Origin: Martelella radicis
GTDB lineage: Bacteria; Pseudomonadota; Alphaproteobacteria; Rhizobiales; Rhizobiaceae
Direction of reading: 5' to 3'
Length of the DNA: 64,000 nt
Assembly: GCF_014196625.1 (NCBI RefSeq)
Contig: NZ_JACIDZ010000006.1
Span: 1 to 64,000, forward strand
Positions 47,098 through 56,910 of the stretch are shown here, piece after piece (the stretch's first letter is position 1; the number at the start of each line of letters is the position of its first letter). The notes beneath the pieces were generated by a model, which saw only the letters and a program-made list of their open reading frames with translations, did not search any database and had not been told where the DNA came from. The position numbers and the translations under genes are program-made.

Positions 47098-48186
47098 GTG
47101 AGACATCTTGCCGGAACCGTTTTCGCCGTCCTTCTTGCCTTGCCGCTGGGAACCGGCAGTGCGCGGGCCATGAACGAGGATGCCGTGCCGATGGTGCTGG
47201 AAAAGGCCGTCGACGGTTTCATCCGGCCCGGCTATCACGCCTTCGAAGAAGCCTCCGGCACCATGGCCTCGGCAATGGGCGCCTTCTGCGCCACGCCCGA
47301 CGAGGCGACCTATGGGGCGGCTGAGACGGCCTTTGACGAACTGGTCGGCGCATGGTCGCATATCGAGATCGTGCGCACCGGCCCGGTCATCGATGACCAC
47401 CGGTTCGAGCGCATTCTCTTCTACCCCGACCGCAAGAGCATCGGACTCAAGCAAGTCCAGGCGGCCATCATCGAAGAGGATGAAACCGCCACCGACCCCG
47501 ATTACCTGCCGGAAAAGAGCGTCGCCATGCAGGGGCTTCTGGCGCTCGAATTCGTGCTGTTCGGCACGCAATACGAGACGATGTTCGATGCGCCGGAGAG
47601 CTATCGCTGCCGCTATGGCGCGGCGATTGCGGAGAATATCGACGACATCGCCGGCGCGCTGTCACAGGAATGGGATGCGCCCGATGGCGTTGCCGCCCAC
47701 TGGAAGAAACCCGGTTCGGACAATCCGCTGTTCCGCACGAATGACGAGGCGCTGACGGCGCTGCTCGGCGTGCTGGTGCACGGCATGGAGACCGTGCGCG
47801 ACTATCGGATTGAGTATTTCTATCGCGGCGAGGACGGCCCGAACATTCCCACCCGCGCGATCTACTGGCGCTCGGAAAACACCTGGCCGTCGATTCTTGC
47901 CAACCTGGAGGGGTTGCAGGATCTGCTGAACAATTCGGAGATGGTTGATCTGCTTGATGAAGACGTGCGTTCCATCGTCTCCTCGATCAACTTCCTGTTC
48001 TCCTCGGTCGAGGGCGTGGTCGGCAGCATGGACCCGGATATCGAGGTCGTACTGTCCGATCCCGACCAGCGTGCCAAGCTGGATTACCTGCTGATCAACA
48101 CCAAGGACCTGATCCTGAGGCTCAACGACCGCTATGGCGGCGCGATCGGACTTGGCGCGGGCTTTTCCTTCTCCGACGGGGATTGA
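47098..48186 (+). CDS. second imelysin-family protein
   Basis: A 362-aa exported imelysin with signal peptide about residues 1-22 (TGSARA|MNE). The start is GTG at 47098, 14 bp after the previous stop, with GGAG at good spacing; a longer reading overlaps the di-heme gene. At the place where the first imelysin has GYHAIE this one reads QGLLALEFVLFGTQ, so the His is missing while the Glu is kept. The catalytic or metal role may therefore differ from its upstream neighbour. It overlaps none of the DUF1513 gene but lies 5 bp from it. Confidence 0.88.
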   Translation: MRHLAGTVFAVLLALPLGTGSARAMNEDAVPMVLEKAVDGFIRPGYHAFEEASGTMASAMGAFCATPDEATYGAAETAFDELVGAWSHIEIVRTGPVIDDHRFERILFYPDRKSIGLKQVQAAIIEEDETATDPDYLPEKSVAMQGLLALEFVLFGTQYETMFDAPESYRCRYGAAIAENIDDIAGALSQEWDAPDGVAAHWKKPGSDNPLFRTNDEALTALLGVLVHGMETVRDYRIEYFYRGEDGPNIPTRAIYWRSENTWPSILANLEGLQDLLNNSEMVDLLDEDVRSIVSSINFLFSSVEGVVGSMDPDIEVVLSDPDQRAKLDYLLINTKDLILRLNDRYGGAIGLGAGFSFSDGD

Positions 48187-48191
48187 CGTTC

Positions 48192-49277
48192 ATGCGCTCG
48201 CCGCTCCTTGACCGTCGAAGCTTCGTCAAGGCGGCGGGCGCCGCCTTTCTGGCGGGTCTGACGCCGGCCTCCGCCTTCGCGCTGTCGCGCGCCGACGCGG
48301 TCTATGCCACCGGCATCCGCAAGGCCGACCGCAGTTTCGCGCTGGCGCTGATGAGCGAGGCAGGCGATTTCATCGCGGAAATCGAGCTGCCCGACCGCAT
48401 ACACGGCCTTGCCGCGTCGCCCGCAACGGGCGAGGTCGCGGCCTTTGCCCGCCGGCCCGGCACCTTCATCCTGGTGTTCTCTCCCGATGGCAGCGGCGGG
48501 CAGTTCCTCATCAATTCCATTGCCGACCGGCATTTCTACGGCCACGGGGCGTTTTCGCCGGATGGACGGTTTCTCTATGCCAGCGAGAATGATTTCGAAA
48601 ACCGTCGCGGCGTGATCGGCATCTATGATCGCCGCGATGGCTATCTCAGGATCGACGAATATCCGACCTATGGCGTCGGCCCGCATGATCTGGCGGTCTC
48701 GCCGGACGGGCGCTTTCTGGTCGCGGCCAATGGCGGCATCGAGACCCATCCGGATTTCGGCCGCACCAAGCTCAATCTCGACCATATGGAGCCGTCGCTG
48801 GCGCTGATCGATGCGGCGTCCGGCGCGCTTGTCGAGAAACATGCGCTGCCCGCCGATCTCAGCCAGCTCTCGACCCGGCATCTGGCGATTGGTGGGGAGG
48901 GGCGCGTGTGGTTTGCCTGCCAGTATGAAGGCCCGCGCAATGCGCTGCCGCCGCTCGTCGGCCGCTTTGCCCCCGGCGAGGCGCTCTCCTTTGCCGAGCT
49001 GCCGGAGGATATCACCATCGGGCTTGGCAATTATGTCGGCGCCATCGCCTATAATCCGCGCGACGGGCTGATCGGCCTTTCCTCTCCGAAGGGCAAGGGA
49101 ATGGTGGCAAGCCTCGACGAGGCGACCGGTCAGCTGCGCTCATCGCGCGTTCTTGCCGATGCGGCGGGCATTGCGGCGGCAGACCATGGCTTTGCCGTCG
49201 GCACCTATGGCGGGTCGTTCAAGGGCCGCCATCATGATGTCGCTTTCGATCAGCATATCCAGCGGCTGAATGAATAG
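48192..49277 (+). CDS. DUF1513 Tat-exported beta-propeller protein
   Basis: A 361-aa protein with a twin-arginine signal (DRRSFVKAAGAAFLAG, residues about 8-30). The body is built of repeated blades with SPDGRFLYASEND, SPDGRFLVAANGG and similar motifs, typical of a seven-bladed propeller. The family DUF1513 is of unknown function and is known to sit beside imelysins; here it is the last gene of the operon. The ATG at 48192 follows ACGGGGAT. It may hold a metal or heme site, but no residue can be singled out. Confidence 0.88.
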   Translation: MRSPLLDRRSFVKAAGAAFLAGLTPASAFALSRADAVYATGIRKADRSFALALMSEAGDFIAEIELPDRIHGLAASPATGEVAAFARRPGTFILVFSPDGSGGQFLINSIADRHFYGHGAFSPDGRFLYASENDFENRRGVIGIYDRRDGYLRIDEYPTYGVGPHDLAVSPDGRFLVAANGGIETHPDFGRTKLNLDHMEPSLALIDAASGALVEKHALPADLSQLSTRHLAIGGEGRVWFACQYEGPRNALPPLVGRFAPGEALSFAELPEDITIGLGNYVGAIAYNPRDGLIGLSSPKGKGMVASLDEATGQLRSSRVLADAAGIAAADHGFAVGTYGGSFKGRHHDVAFDQHIQRLNE

Positions 49278-49320
49278 GTCGACTGGACAACAGGGTTTCG
49301 CGCGCTAGATCGGTCTCGCC

Positions 49321-49776
49321 ATGAAAAGAATTCTTATCCATGCCGTCTTCGTTGTCGGCGTCGTCATTGCGGGTTTCATCGTCGGTATCGTCAATGTGCC
49401 GGGCGAATGGTACCAGTCGCTCGCCAAGCCGCCCTTCAATCCGCCGAACTGGGTCTTCGCGCCCGCCTGGAGCCTGCTCTATGTGCTGATCGGCTGGGCC
49501 GGCGCGCGGCTCTTCATCGGCCGGCCTCTAACGTCCGGCGCGCTGACGCTGTGGACGGCGCTTCTGGTCTTGAACCTTGCCTGGTCGCCGCTCTTCTTCG
49601 GCATGGAGATGCCGGCGGCGGCGCTGGTCGTTGTGAGCGCGCTCCTTGCGGGCATCCTTCTGTTCATCGCCCGCACCTGGGGCAAGGATCGTCCTGCGGC
49701 GCTGCTCTTCGTGCCCTATGCGGCCTGGGTCGCCTTCGCCACGCTGCTCAACGCCTCGATCGTTTACCTCAATTGA
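49321..49776 (+). CDS. tspO: TspO/MBR-family protein
   Basis: A 151-aa inner-membrane protein with five predicted transmembrane helices, related to the tryptophan-rich sensory protein / peripheral benzodiazepine receptor. Family marks are WYQSLAKPPFNPPNWVFAPAWSLLYVLIGWAGA and WSPLFFGMEMPAAALV. Members bind porphyrins and respond to oxygen or stress, which fits with the iron/heme-linked operon just upstream, though it has a separate start. Confidence 0.93.
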   Translation: MKRILIHAVFVVGVVIAGFIVGIVNVPGEWYQSLAKPPFNPPNWVFAPAWSLLYVLIGWAGARLFIGRPLTSGALTLWTALLVLNLAWSPLFFGMEMPAAALVVVSALLAGILLFIARTWGKDRPAALLFVPYAAWVAFATLLNASIVYLN

Positions 49777-49826
49777 TCTTTCCCGCTTGTTGGGAATAGG
49801 CGACCGTGCCAATCTCCGTTGCCAGA

Positions 49827-49881
49827 GCGCCGTGCGTCCATTCGGATGCACAAAGAACGTTCTAGCATATTGAATCTACGC
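49827..49881. repeat. 55-bp dispersed repeat, copy 1
   Basis: Begins GCGCCGTGCG and ends TACGC. It matches copy 2 (62452-62506) at 47 of 55 positions. It contains a hairpin GTGCGTCC / GGATGCAC around ATTC, then AAAGAACG. It lies in the 113-bp gap before the thioesterase gene and may be part of a longer rhizobial intergenic element. Confidence 0.7.
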
Positions 49882-49889
49882 GGTGAGGC

Positions 49890-50342
49890 ATGGCGAATTT
49901 CGAGCACGGCGACTTTCACGCCCGGATCATGAACAGTTTTGCGAGCCAGGGCGCGATGGAGATGCTCGGGGCGGAACTGACCCGCATCAGCCACGGCGTG
50001 GTCGAGATCGAGCTGCCGTTCGATCAGAAACTGACGCAGCAGCACGGCATCCTCCATGCGGGCGTCATCGCGACCGGGCTTGAGACCGCCTGCACCTATG
50101 CCGCCTACACGATGATCGACACCGATGCCTCGCTTCTCACCATCGAGTTCAAGGTCAATCTCCTGTCGCCGGGGCGGGCAGGGCGGTTCCTGTTTCGCGG
50201 TGAGGTCACGAGGCCGGGCACCAACATCATCGTCACCGACGGGCGCGGCTATGCCATCGGCGACGACGGCCCGGCAAAGCTGATCGCCTCCATGTCCGGC
50301 ACATGCATGGTCGTGCGCGACCGGGAAGGGTTTCAGGGGTAG
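49890..50342 (+). CDS. PaaI-family hotdog thioesterase
   Basis: A 150-aa acyl-CoA thioesterase-like protein with the hotdog fold; the central helix region QQHGILHAGVIATGLETACTYAAYT carries the family HGxxHxG-like motif, and TIEFKVNLLSPGRAG is the typical strand region. Substrate unknown. Its stop (TAG) is directly followed by the ATG of the nucleosidase gene, so the two form a pair. Confidence 0.88.
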   Translation: MANFEHGDFHARIMNSFASQGAMEMLGAELTRISHGVVEIELPFDQKLTQQHGILHAGVIATGLETACTYAAYTMIDTDASLLTIEFKVNLLSPGRAGRFLFRGEVTRPGTNIIVTDGRGYAIGDDGPAKLIASMSGTCMVVRDREGFQG

Positions 50343-50972
50343 ATGCTCGATCAGGTAGGCGGAAAGGACGTTCTCTTCGTCATGGCGGCCGAGGCCGAGT
50401 ATGGCGAAAGGCTGAAGGCGCGGATTTCGCCTCTGATGGCGGGCGTTGGCCCGGTCGAGGCCGCGATCTCGCTGACCAAGGCGCTCACCGTCTTTGCCGC
50501 GGCGGGCAGGCTGCCGGCGCTCGTCGTGTCGCTCGGCTCGGCCGGCTCGGCCACCCTGGAGCAGACGGAGATTTATCAGGCCGCCTCGGTTTCCTTTCGC
50601 GACATGGATGCCTCGCCGCTCGGTTTCGAGAAAGGGCGGACGCCGTTTCTGGATATTCCGGCCGAAGTTCCGCTGCCGTTCACGATCCCCGGCCTGCCTT
50701 CCGCGCGCCTGTCGACGGGCGCCAATATCGTCTCGGGCGCGGCCTATGATCTTATAGACGCCGAGATGGTGGACATGGAGACTTTTGCGCTTCTGCGGGC
50801 CTGTCAGGTGTTCGGCATCCCGCTGGTCGGCCTTAGAGGCATTTCCGATGGCCGGGAAGAGCTCAAACATGTCGATGACTGGACGCAATATCTCCATATC
50901 ATCGATGAAAAACTCAGCAACGCCGTCGATCGGCTGGAAAGCGCCATTGAAACGGGCGCGATTCCCCTCTAA
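50343..50972 (+). CDS. mtnN: 5'-methylthioadenosine/S-adenosylhomocysteine nucleosidase
   Basis: A 209-aa enzyme splitting MTA and SAH to adenine and thiosugar, recycling methyl-donor by-products and purine. It has MAGVGPVEAAISLTKAL, VSLGSAGS, and the active-site region AYDLIDAEMVDMETFALLRAC with catalytic Glu in the VDMETF motif. It starts directly after the thioesterase stop and 37 bp before guaA, so adenine can feed purine salvage. Confidence 0.9.
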   Translation: MLDQVGGKDVLFVMAAEAEYGERLKARISPLMAGVGPVEAAISLTKALTVFAAAGRLPALVVSLGSAGSATLEQTEIYQAASVSFRDMDASPLGFEKGRTPFLDIPAEVPLPFTIPGLPSARLSTGANIVSGAAYDLIDAEMVDMETFALLRACQVFGIPLVGLRGISDGREELKHVDDWTQYLHIIDEKLSNAVDRLESAIETGAIPL

Positions 50973-51009
50973 ACGCAGCTTTTAGCTTTCATCGAGCGGA
51001 AGGCCTCCC

Positions 51010-52575
<1,566 letters not shown>

Positions 52576-52610
52576 TTGCCGGTGTGCGCGGGTGCTGACG
52601 GGCCTTGCCG

Positions 52611-53156
52611 TCAGCGGCTCAAGTCGATCTCGCCTTTGATGTAGTCGATCTTCGGCCTGCGAAAGCCCATTGCCGCCCAGGACGCCATCAGCCGGAAGAA
52701 GAAGGCTGCCGAATAGGTCTTGAGATTGGGCACATCCTCGGGCAGCGACGACGGATCGTCCAGCGTGCCTGCCATCGTCCTGAGTTGAAGCGGCGGCAGT
52801 GCGCCTTCCGGCCAGAGCACGCCGTAGAGATCGACCCAGTGGCCTACCGTGACGTCGAGCAGGACCGGCGTATTGCAGCAGATCGCAACGGCGCGCCGGG
52901 TCCTGGTCTTGTCGTTCAGCCGGAACGCCCGGAGATGCTCCGCACCCTTGATGCAGCGTACCCGGTCCTTGCGATAGACCTCCATGCGCGTGCCGCCGGA
53001 GACCTCGCGCAGACGCGGCGCGCCGGGAAGCGCTTCCATCCTGTCGGCCGCAGTCCGGCATGAATTGCAGAGACATTCCGCGCTCATGATCGGTGCCTCT
53101 TCGGCCTCCATGACAACGCTGCCGCAGCGGCATTGCACTCTTGTCACTGCTCCCAT
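52611..53156 (-). CDS. GFA-like zinc-binding protein (DUF6151 type)
   Basis: A 181-aa protein with zinc-binding cysteines in the GFA/Mss4-like style: CRCG near residue 9, CLCNSC near 28 and ICCNTP near 92. It resembles DUF6151 and the glutathione-dependent formaldehyde-activating family but lacks the whole GFA core, so a formaldehyde role is not claimed. The ATG at 53156 follows GGAGG at good spacing. Convergent with guaA, 35 bp away. Confidence 0.8.
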   Translation of the reverse strand: MGAVTRVQCRCGSVVMEAEEAPIMSAECLCNSCRTAADRMEALPGAPRLREVSGGTRMEVYRKDRVRCIKGAEHLRAFRLNDKTRTRRAVAICCNTPVLLDVTVGHWVDLYGVLWPEGALPPLQLRTMAGTLDDPSSLPEDVPNLKTYSAAFFFRLMASWAAMGFRRPKIDYIKGEIDLSR

Positions 53157-53636
53157 CAACGCACCTCCGCAAAGTCTTTCGACAGACTATAGCGGTTCTC
53201 GCTGGTTTCGAGGAGACAGTGCGGCGGATTCATGTGTTTGGCTTCCTATTGAACCAGAGATATCAAATTCGCAGGCCTGATTGATGATCGCGCGGAAAGC
53301 TTTCTTTGCGTTCTGAGCGGAGCTGTCGCGGACTGCTGATGCTGGATCCTTTTCCGGCCTCGAAAACAGGGCCAACCGCCCGCGATATGGGGAGCCTCCG
53401 TGTCACCCGCAAAAAAAAACGGTTGGCTGCTCGAAGCAAAAGTCATCTTTTTTTGCTGTCGCGGATAGCGTGCGTCAGGTTGTGTCAAATAAATGTTGCC
53501 CTTAATAAGATTCCCAAAATAGAATAGCCTTTGGGACGAGTGATTTTCGAGGGGTGGAGACTTGGAGAGGGCTCGATTGCCGTTTTTGTATTGTCACTTT
53601 GAATTCAGTTCGTGACTTTAAGTGGGGGGGGCGGTT
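53157..53636. other. AT-rich gap before the FkbM gene
   Basis: About 480 bp with visibly lower GC than its surroundings. It contains an A9 run near 53411 and short reading frames on both strands (about 70-80 codons) that lack ribosome binding sites and recognisable domains. I see no tRNA, attachment-site repeat or integrase. It marks the left side of a lower-GC island ending near 54.9 kb. Confidence 0.5.
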
Positions 53637-54533
53637 TTGTTCAGAAATTTATTGATGATTGTTAAATTTATCTACGCGCATCCACTGAACGAAAATCGGA
53701 GATTCAGATCATTGACCGGTTTTTTCCGGTGGCAGGTCGGTTCGAAAATGCTGGGGGGGCGGTTGATCGTTGACTGGGTCGATGACGCGAAATTCATTGT
53801 TCAAAAGGGCGAGACGGGCCTGACCGGGAATCTCTATTGCGGGCTCATGGAATACGAGGATATGGCATTCCTTCTCCATTATCTTCGCGAAACCGATGAA
53901 TTTTACGATGTCGGTGCGAATGTTGGCGCATATACGATACTTGCGAGTGGGGTGCGCGGCTGCAAATCCTACACATTCGAACCTCTCCCGGATACGTATG
54001 ACAGGCTTCTGGACCAGATCAAGATCAACAGGATCGATGAACTGGTCGTGCCAAATAACAAGGGAGTTGGCGCTGAACCGTCTGTTCTTGAATTCACGAG
54101 CAATCTGAATTGCGCCAATCACGTCAATACAGATCCCAACAACAAGGACGTCGTCAGCGTTGAAGTCACGACGCTGGATAGTATTGATCCGGACCACAGT
54201 TCTATCGTGAAGGTGGATGTGGAGGGGTATGAATCCTTTGTTTTGGAAGGTGGGAAGGCCTTTTTTGGCAACCCTCAGGTTGCGGCGCTGATCGTCGAGC
54301 TGAACGGAAGCGGTGAAAAGTTCGGCATCTCGGACGATGATATTGATCGCAAGATCCGTTCGTTCGGTTTTGTGGCGGTGAAATATGATCCGAAAAGCCG
54401 ATCTCTGAACGAGGCTGGAAAGTATAATACCGGCGGAAATACCGTGTATGTCAAAAACGTGGAACAGGCCGCACAAAGATGCGCTTCCGCGGAAGAGGTA
54501 ACAATCCACACGGCGGGCGATGTCAGAATATAA
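53637..54533 (+). CDS. FkbM-family methyltransferase
   Basis: A 298-aa SAM-dependent O-methyltransferase usually acting on sugars of polysaccharides or on other cell-surface molecules. It has SAM motif I EFYDVGANVGAYTILASG, YTFEPLPDTYDRLLDQI, VEVTTLDSIDPDHSSIVKVDVEGYESFVLEGG and LIVELNG, all typical. Start is uncertain: TTG at 53637 has the G8 tract (53624-53631) as its ribosome binding site; GTG at 53622 or ATG at 53655 are alternatives. A second tract G7 (53753-53759) lies in the coding region. Lower GC and different codon use point to horizontal transfer. Confidence 0.85.
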   Translation: MFRNLLMIVKFIYAHPLNENRRFRSLTGFFRWQVGSKMLGGRLIVDWVDDAKFIVQKGETGLTGNLYCGLMEYEDMAFLLHYLRETDEFYDVGANVGAYTILASGVRGCKSYTFEPLPDTYDRLLDQIKINRIDELVVPNNKGVGAEPSVLEFTSNLNCANHVNTDPNNKDVVSVEVTTLDSIDPDHSSIVKVDVEGYESFVLEGGKAFFGNPQVAALIVELNGSGEKFGISDDDIDRKIRSFGFVAVKYDPKSRSLNEAGKYNTGGNTVYVKNVEQAAQRCASAEEVTIHTAGDVRI

Positions 54534-54934
54534 AATTCGGTTCCGATCTGACCGTTAATCATCAGATGGGTGGAAAGGCATATCGCTTTGCGACATGCTC
54601 CGGCTTTCTGAAATGGCGTTTCAGTCCGGAGCTACCGGTTTCCCGTGGCATCCCAAAGCCTGAATAGGTCCGTGCGCCTGCCGATCTGATTGTCCTCGGC
54701 GGCCTTGCCTCTTCTTTGTGATCGTTATTTGGGTTGCCTTCGCCTGCTTGAGCGGTCCGTCGTCATTTCATTCCTGATTGGTGCCGCCGCCTGGCGGATG
54801 ATGCGGCCGCTGAAAAGCGTCCGCATCATCCGATTCGGTTTTTCGATCTGCTTGCTGAATGCCGACCGGCAAGACCAACCGGCTTATGTCTCCATAAGGC
54901 GCCGCCGGGCGCAGGCGCCGGACGTCCCGGCGTT
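54534..54934. other. gap with hairpin between FkbM gene and mscL
   Basis: About 400 bp without a supported gene. Its main feature is the 38-nt hairpin at 54795-54832. The right end has GC-rich inverted repeats (GGCGCC near 54899) at the mscL stop, which may end the mscL transcript. Confidence 0.5.
54795..54832 (+). terminator. long hairpin with GAAA tetraloop
   Basis: Perfect 12-bp arms CGGATGATGCGG / CCGCATCATCCG, one C-T mismatch, then CGCT-GAAA-AGCG, closing on a GNRA tetraloop. A TTTTT follows eight bases later on the plus strand. It could end the FkbM transcript, about 262 bp after its stop, or be part of a small RNA. Confidence 0.5.
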
Positions 54935-55387
54935 CTACTGTCTCTGCTTCAGTGCGTCGCGGATTTCAAGCAGCACTTCGATCTCGGTGGGGCCGGGCGG
55001 CGGAGCTGCTGCCGCGGCGGCTTCTGCCTGCTTCGTGGCCTTGCGTTCGGCTGCGGCGCGCACGCGATTGATGGTCTTGACCAGCAGGAATACGACGAAG
55101 GCGATGATCAGGAAGTTGATGATCGACGTGACGAAGGCGCCGTAGGCGAAGATCGCCGCGCTGGCATCGCGCGCATCGGCAAGGCTCGCGCCTTCGGGCA
55201 CCGTGCCATTCATGACGAAATACATGTCGGAAAAATCGATCCCGCCGATGATGAGGCCGATGATCGGGTCGATGATGTCTGCGACCAGCGAGCGAACGAT
55301 GGCGGTAAATGCCGCGCCCACGATAATGCCGACGGCCATGTCAACGACATTGCCTCTGGCGATGAAATCCCTGAATTCCTTGAGCAT
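54935..55387 (-). CDS. mscL: large-conductance mechanosensitive channel MscL
   Basis: A 150-aa inner-membrane channel that opens under hypo-osmotic stress. The family start [31 protein letters not shown], the gate helix and second transmembrane segment [18 protein letters not shown] are clear. An Ala/Pro-rich linker leads to a short C-terminal helix ([16 protein letters not shown]). Length is typical. Confidence 0.96.
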   Translation of the reverse strand: MLKEFRDFIARGNVVDMAVGIIVGAAFTAIVRSLVADIIDPIIGLIIGGIDFSDMYFVMNGTVPEGASLADARDASAAIFAYGAFVTSIINFLIIAFVVFLLVKTINRVRAAAERKATKQAEAAAAAAPPPGPTEIEVLLEIRDALKQRQ

Positions 55388-55510
55388 GTTATCTCCGTCC
55401 TTGCCGGCCCCTTGCGTTTCGATTTGGCAAGGTTAGGCGATTGTGACGGAGGCTTCCATATTCTGTGGGTTGAAAAGAGCCGGGACGGCGACGGCGGCTT
55501 TTTTGCCGCC

Positions 55511-56263
55511 TTATTCCACAGGCTCTTCCACCTCGGCGCGTTCCCAACCCTTGCCGGTCAGGTGTTCCTGCGGCTGGAAGCGTTTCTTGTAGTCCATCTT
55601 CTGCGAGCCTTTGACCCAGTAGCCGAGATAGACGTAAGGCAGGCCTAGATGCTGCGCGCGCGCAACATGGTCGATGATCATGTAGCTGCCGAGGGAGCGT
55701 TTCACATAGGCCGGATTGAAGAAGGAATAGACCATCGAAAGGCCGTCGACGAGAATGTCGGACAGCGCAACGGCGACGAGTTCGCCTTCCTCGCCGATAC
55801 GCCCGCTCGCGACGCGATATTCGAAAAGCCGTGTTTCCACATGGGTTTCCTCGACCATGACCGCGTAGTCATCGATGGTCATGTCGGCCATGCCGCCGCG
55901 CTGGTGGCGGCTGTCGAGATAGGTGCGGAACAGATCATACTGCTCGGTGGTTGCGATTGCCGGGCGCTCGGTTGCCGCAAGGTCGCTGTTGCGCGACATG
56001 ATGCGTCTCAGGGAACGGGGCTTCTCGAATGCCCCCGCCACGATCCTGACGGACACGCAGGCGCGGCAGTTTTCACAGGCCGGGCGGTAGGCGATGTTCT
56101 GCGATCGCCGGAAGCCGCCCTGAGTCAGAAGGTCGTTCATCTCGCTGGCTCGCGGGCCGACGAGATGGGTGAAAACCTTGCGCTCGCGCTCGGCCTCAAG
56201 ATAGGGGCACTGCGCCGGCGCCGTCAGATAAAACTGTGGTGAGTGCGTGGCTTGCGTGTTCAT
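55511..56263 (-). CDS. bpt: aspartate/glutamate leucyltransferase (Bpt/ATE family)
   Basis: A 250-aa aminoacyl-tRNA-protein transferase of the bacterial N-degron pathway; it adds leucine to N-terminal acidic residues for ClpS/ClpAP degradation. It has [16 protein letters not shown] and the cysteine set [15 protein letters not shown]-like [11 protein letters not shown] at the N-terminus, and [18 protein letters not shown] and [20 protein letters not shown] in the C-terminal domain. The ATG at 56263 starts at MNTQATHS. Divergence between Leu and Arg transfer rests on family knowledge. Confidence 0.92.
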   Translation of the reverse strand: MNTQATHSPQFYLTAPAQCPYLEAERERKVFTHLVGPRASEMNDLLTQGGFRRSQNIAYRPACENCRACVSVRIVAGAFEKPRSLRRIMSRNSDLAATERPAIATTEQYDLFRTYLDSRHQRGGMADMTIDDYAVMVEETHVETRLFEYRVASGRIGEEGELVAVALSDILVDGLSMVYSFFNPAYVKRSLGSYMIIDHVARAQHLGLPYVYLGYWVKGSQKMDYKKRFQPQEHLTGKGWERAEVEEPVE

Positions 56264-56340
56264 GACCGGCACAACATGCTTCGGGTTGATATCCCTAGCA
56301 TGGAGCAATCAGTAAAAAGGTCAACAGTGGCTGAAGCGCT

Positions 56341-56805
56341 TCAGATCGCTTCTTCGCGAACGATCACGGCGCCGACCAGAAAATCATGCAGCAAACGCTT
56401 GCGATCGGTGAAAAGTCCGACCAGCAGGACGAGCGGCGTCAGCACCGAGTTGAACAGCCAGAACAGCGCCAGATGCACGGCCGCCGTCAAAAAGTCCATC
56501 CGCAGCCCGTCCGTGCGCACGATCCTGAGGCCCATGGAGCGCATGCCGAGCGAGGCCTGCGAGATGCCACCCATGGTGAAGCCGAAATAGAACACGGCAA
56601 CGATGAAATAGAGCACCGGATAAAGGAAAAAGGCGAGGCCAAGCGTGGCAATGCCGACGAAGAACAGCAGCACCGCCGCCGGCACCCACAGGATCGCGAT
56701 GATCAGGTAGTCGACCAGAAAGGCAAGAACCCTGCGCGACAACACGCCGGAATAGGCGGGGCTGCCGGCATTGGGTGCATAGGACATGTCGCGTTCGATG
56801 CTCAT
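56341..56805 (-). CDS. RDD-family membrane protein
   Basis: A 154-aa inner-membrane protein of the RDD family, with the motif RRVLAFLVDYLII near residue 24 (Arg-Asp-Asp pattern region), about four hydrophobic segments, and a final VGLFTDRKRLLHDFLVGAVIV typical of the family. Function is unclear; some members are transporters. It lies between bpt and hemB in the same direction, 106 bp after hemB. Confidence 0.88.
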   Translation of the reverse strand: MSIERDMSYAPNAGSPAYSGVLSRRVLAFLVDYLIIAILWVPAAVLLFFVGIATLGLAFFLYPVLYFIVAVFYFGFTMGGISQASLGMRSMGLRIVRTDGLRMDFLTAAVHLALFWLFNSVLTPLVLLVGLFTDRKRLLHDFLVGAVIVREEAI

Positions 56806-56910
56806 CGTGTTGGCTCACTCGTTTCAATCGGGCGAAGCCTCTGCATCGCCCTCCAAGTTTCCAATGTGGGATGGCCGTCGCCGATTGCAACGATCAAGGC
56901 CCAGTCTCCG

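Noticed and set aside
53246-53527. Two short frames (73 and 80 codons) in the AT-rich gap
   Set aside because: No ribosome binding sites, no recognisable domain, and they overlap each other on opposite strands.
54690-55145. 151-codon plus-strand frame
   Set aside because: Half of it is antisense to mscL and the rest shows no coding character.
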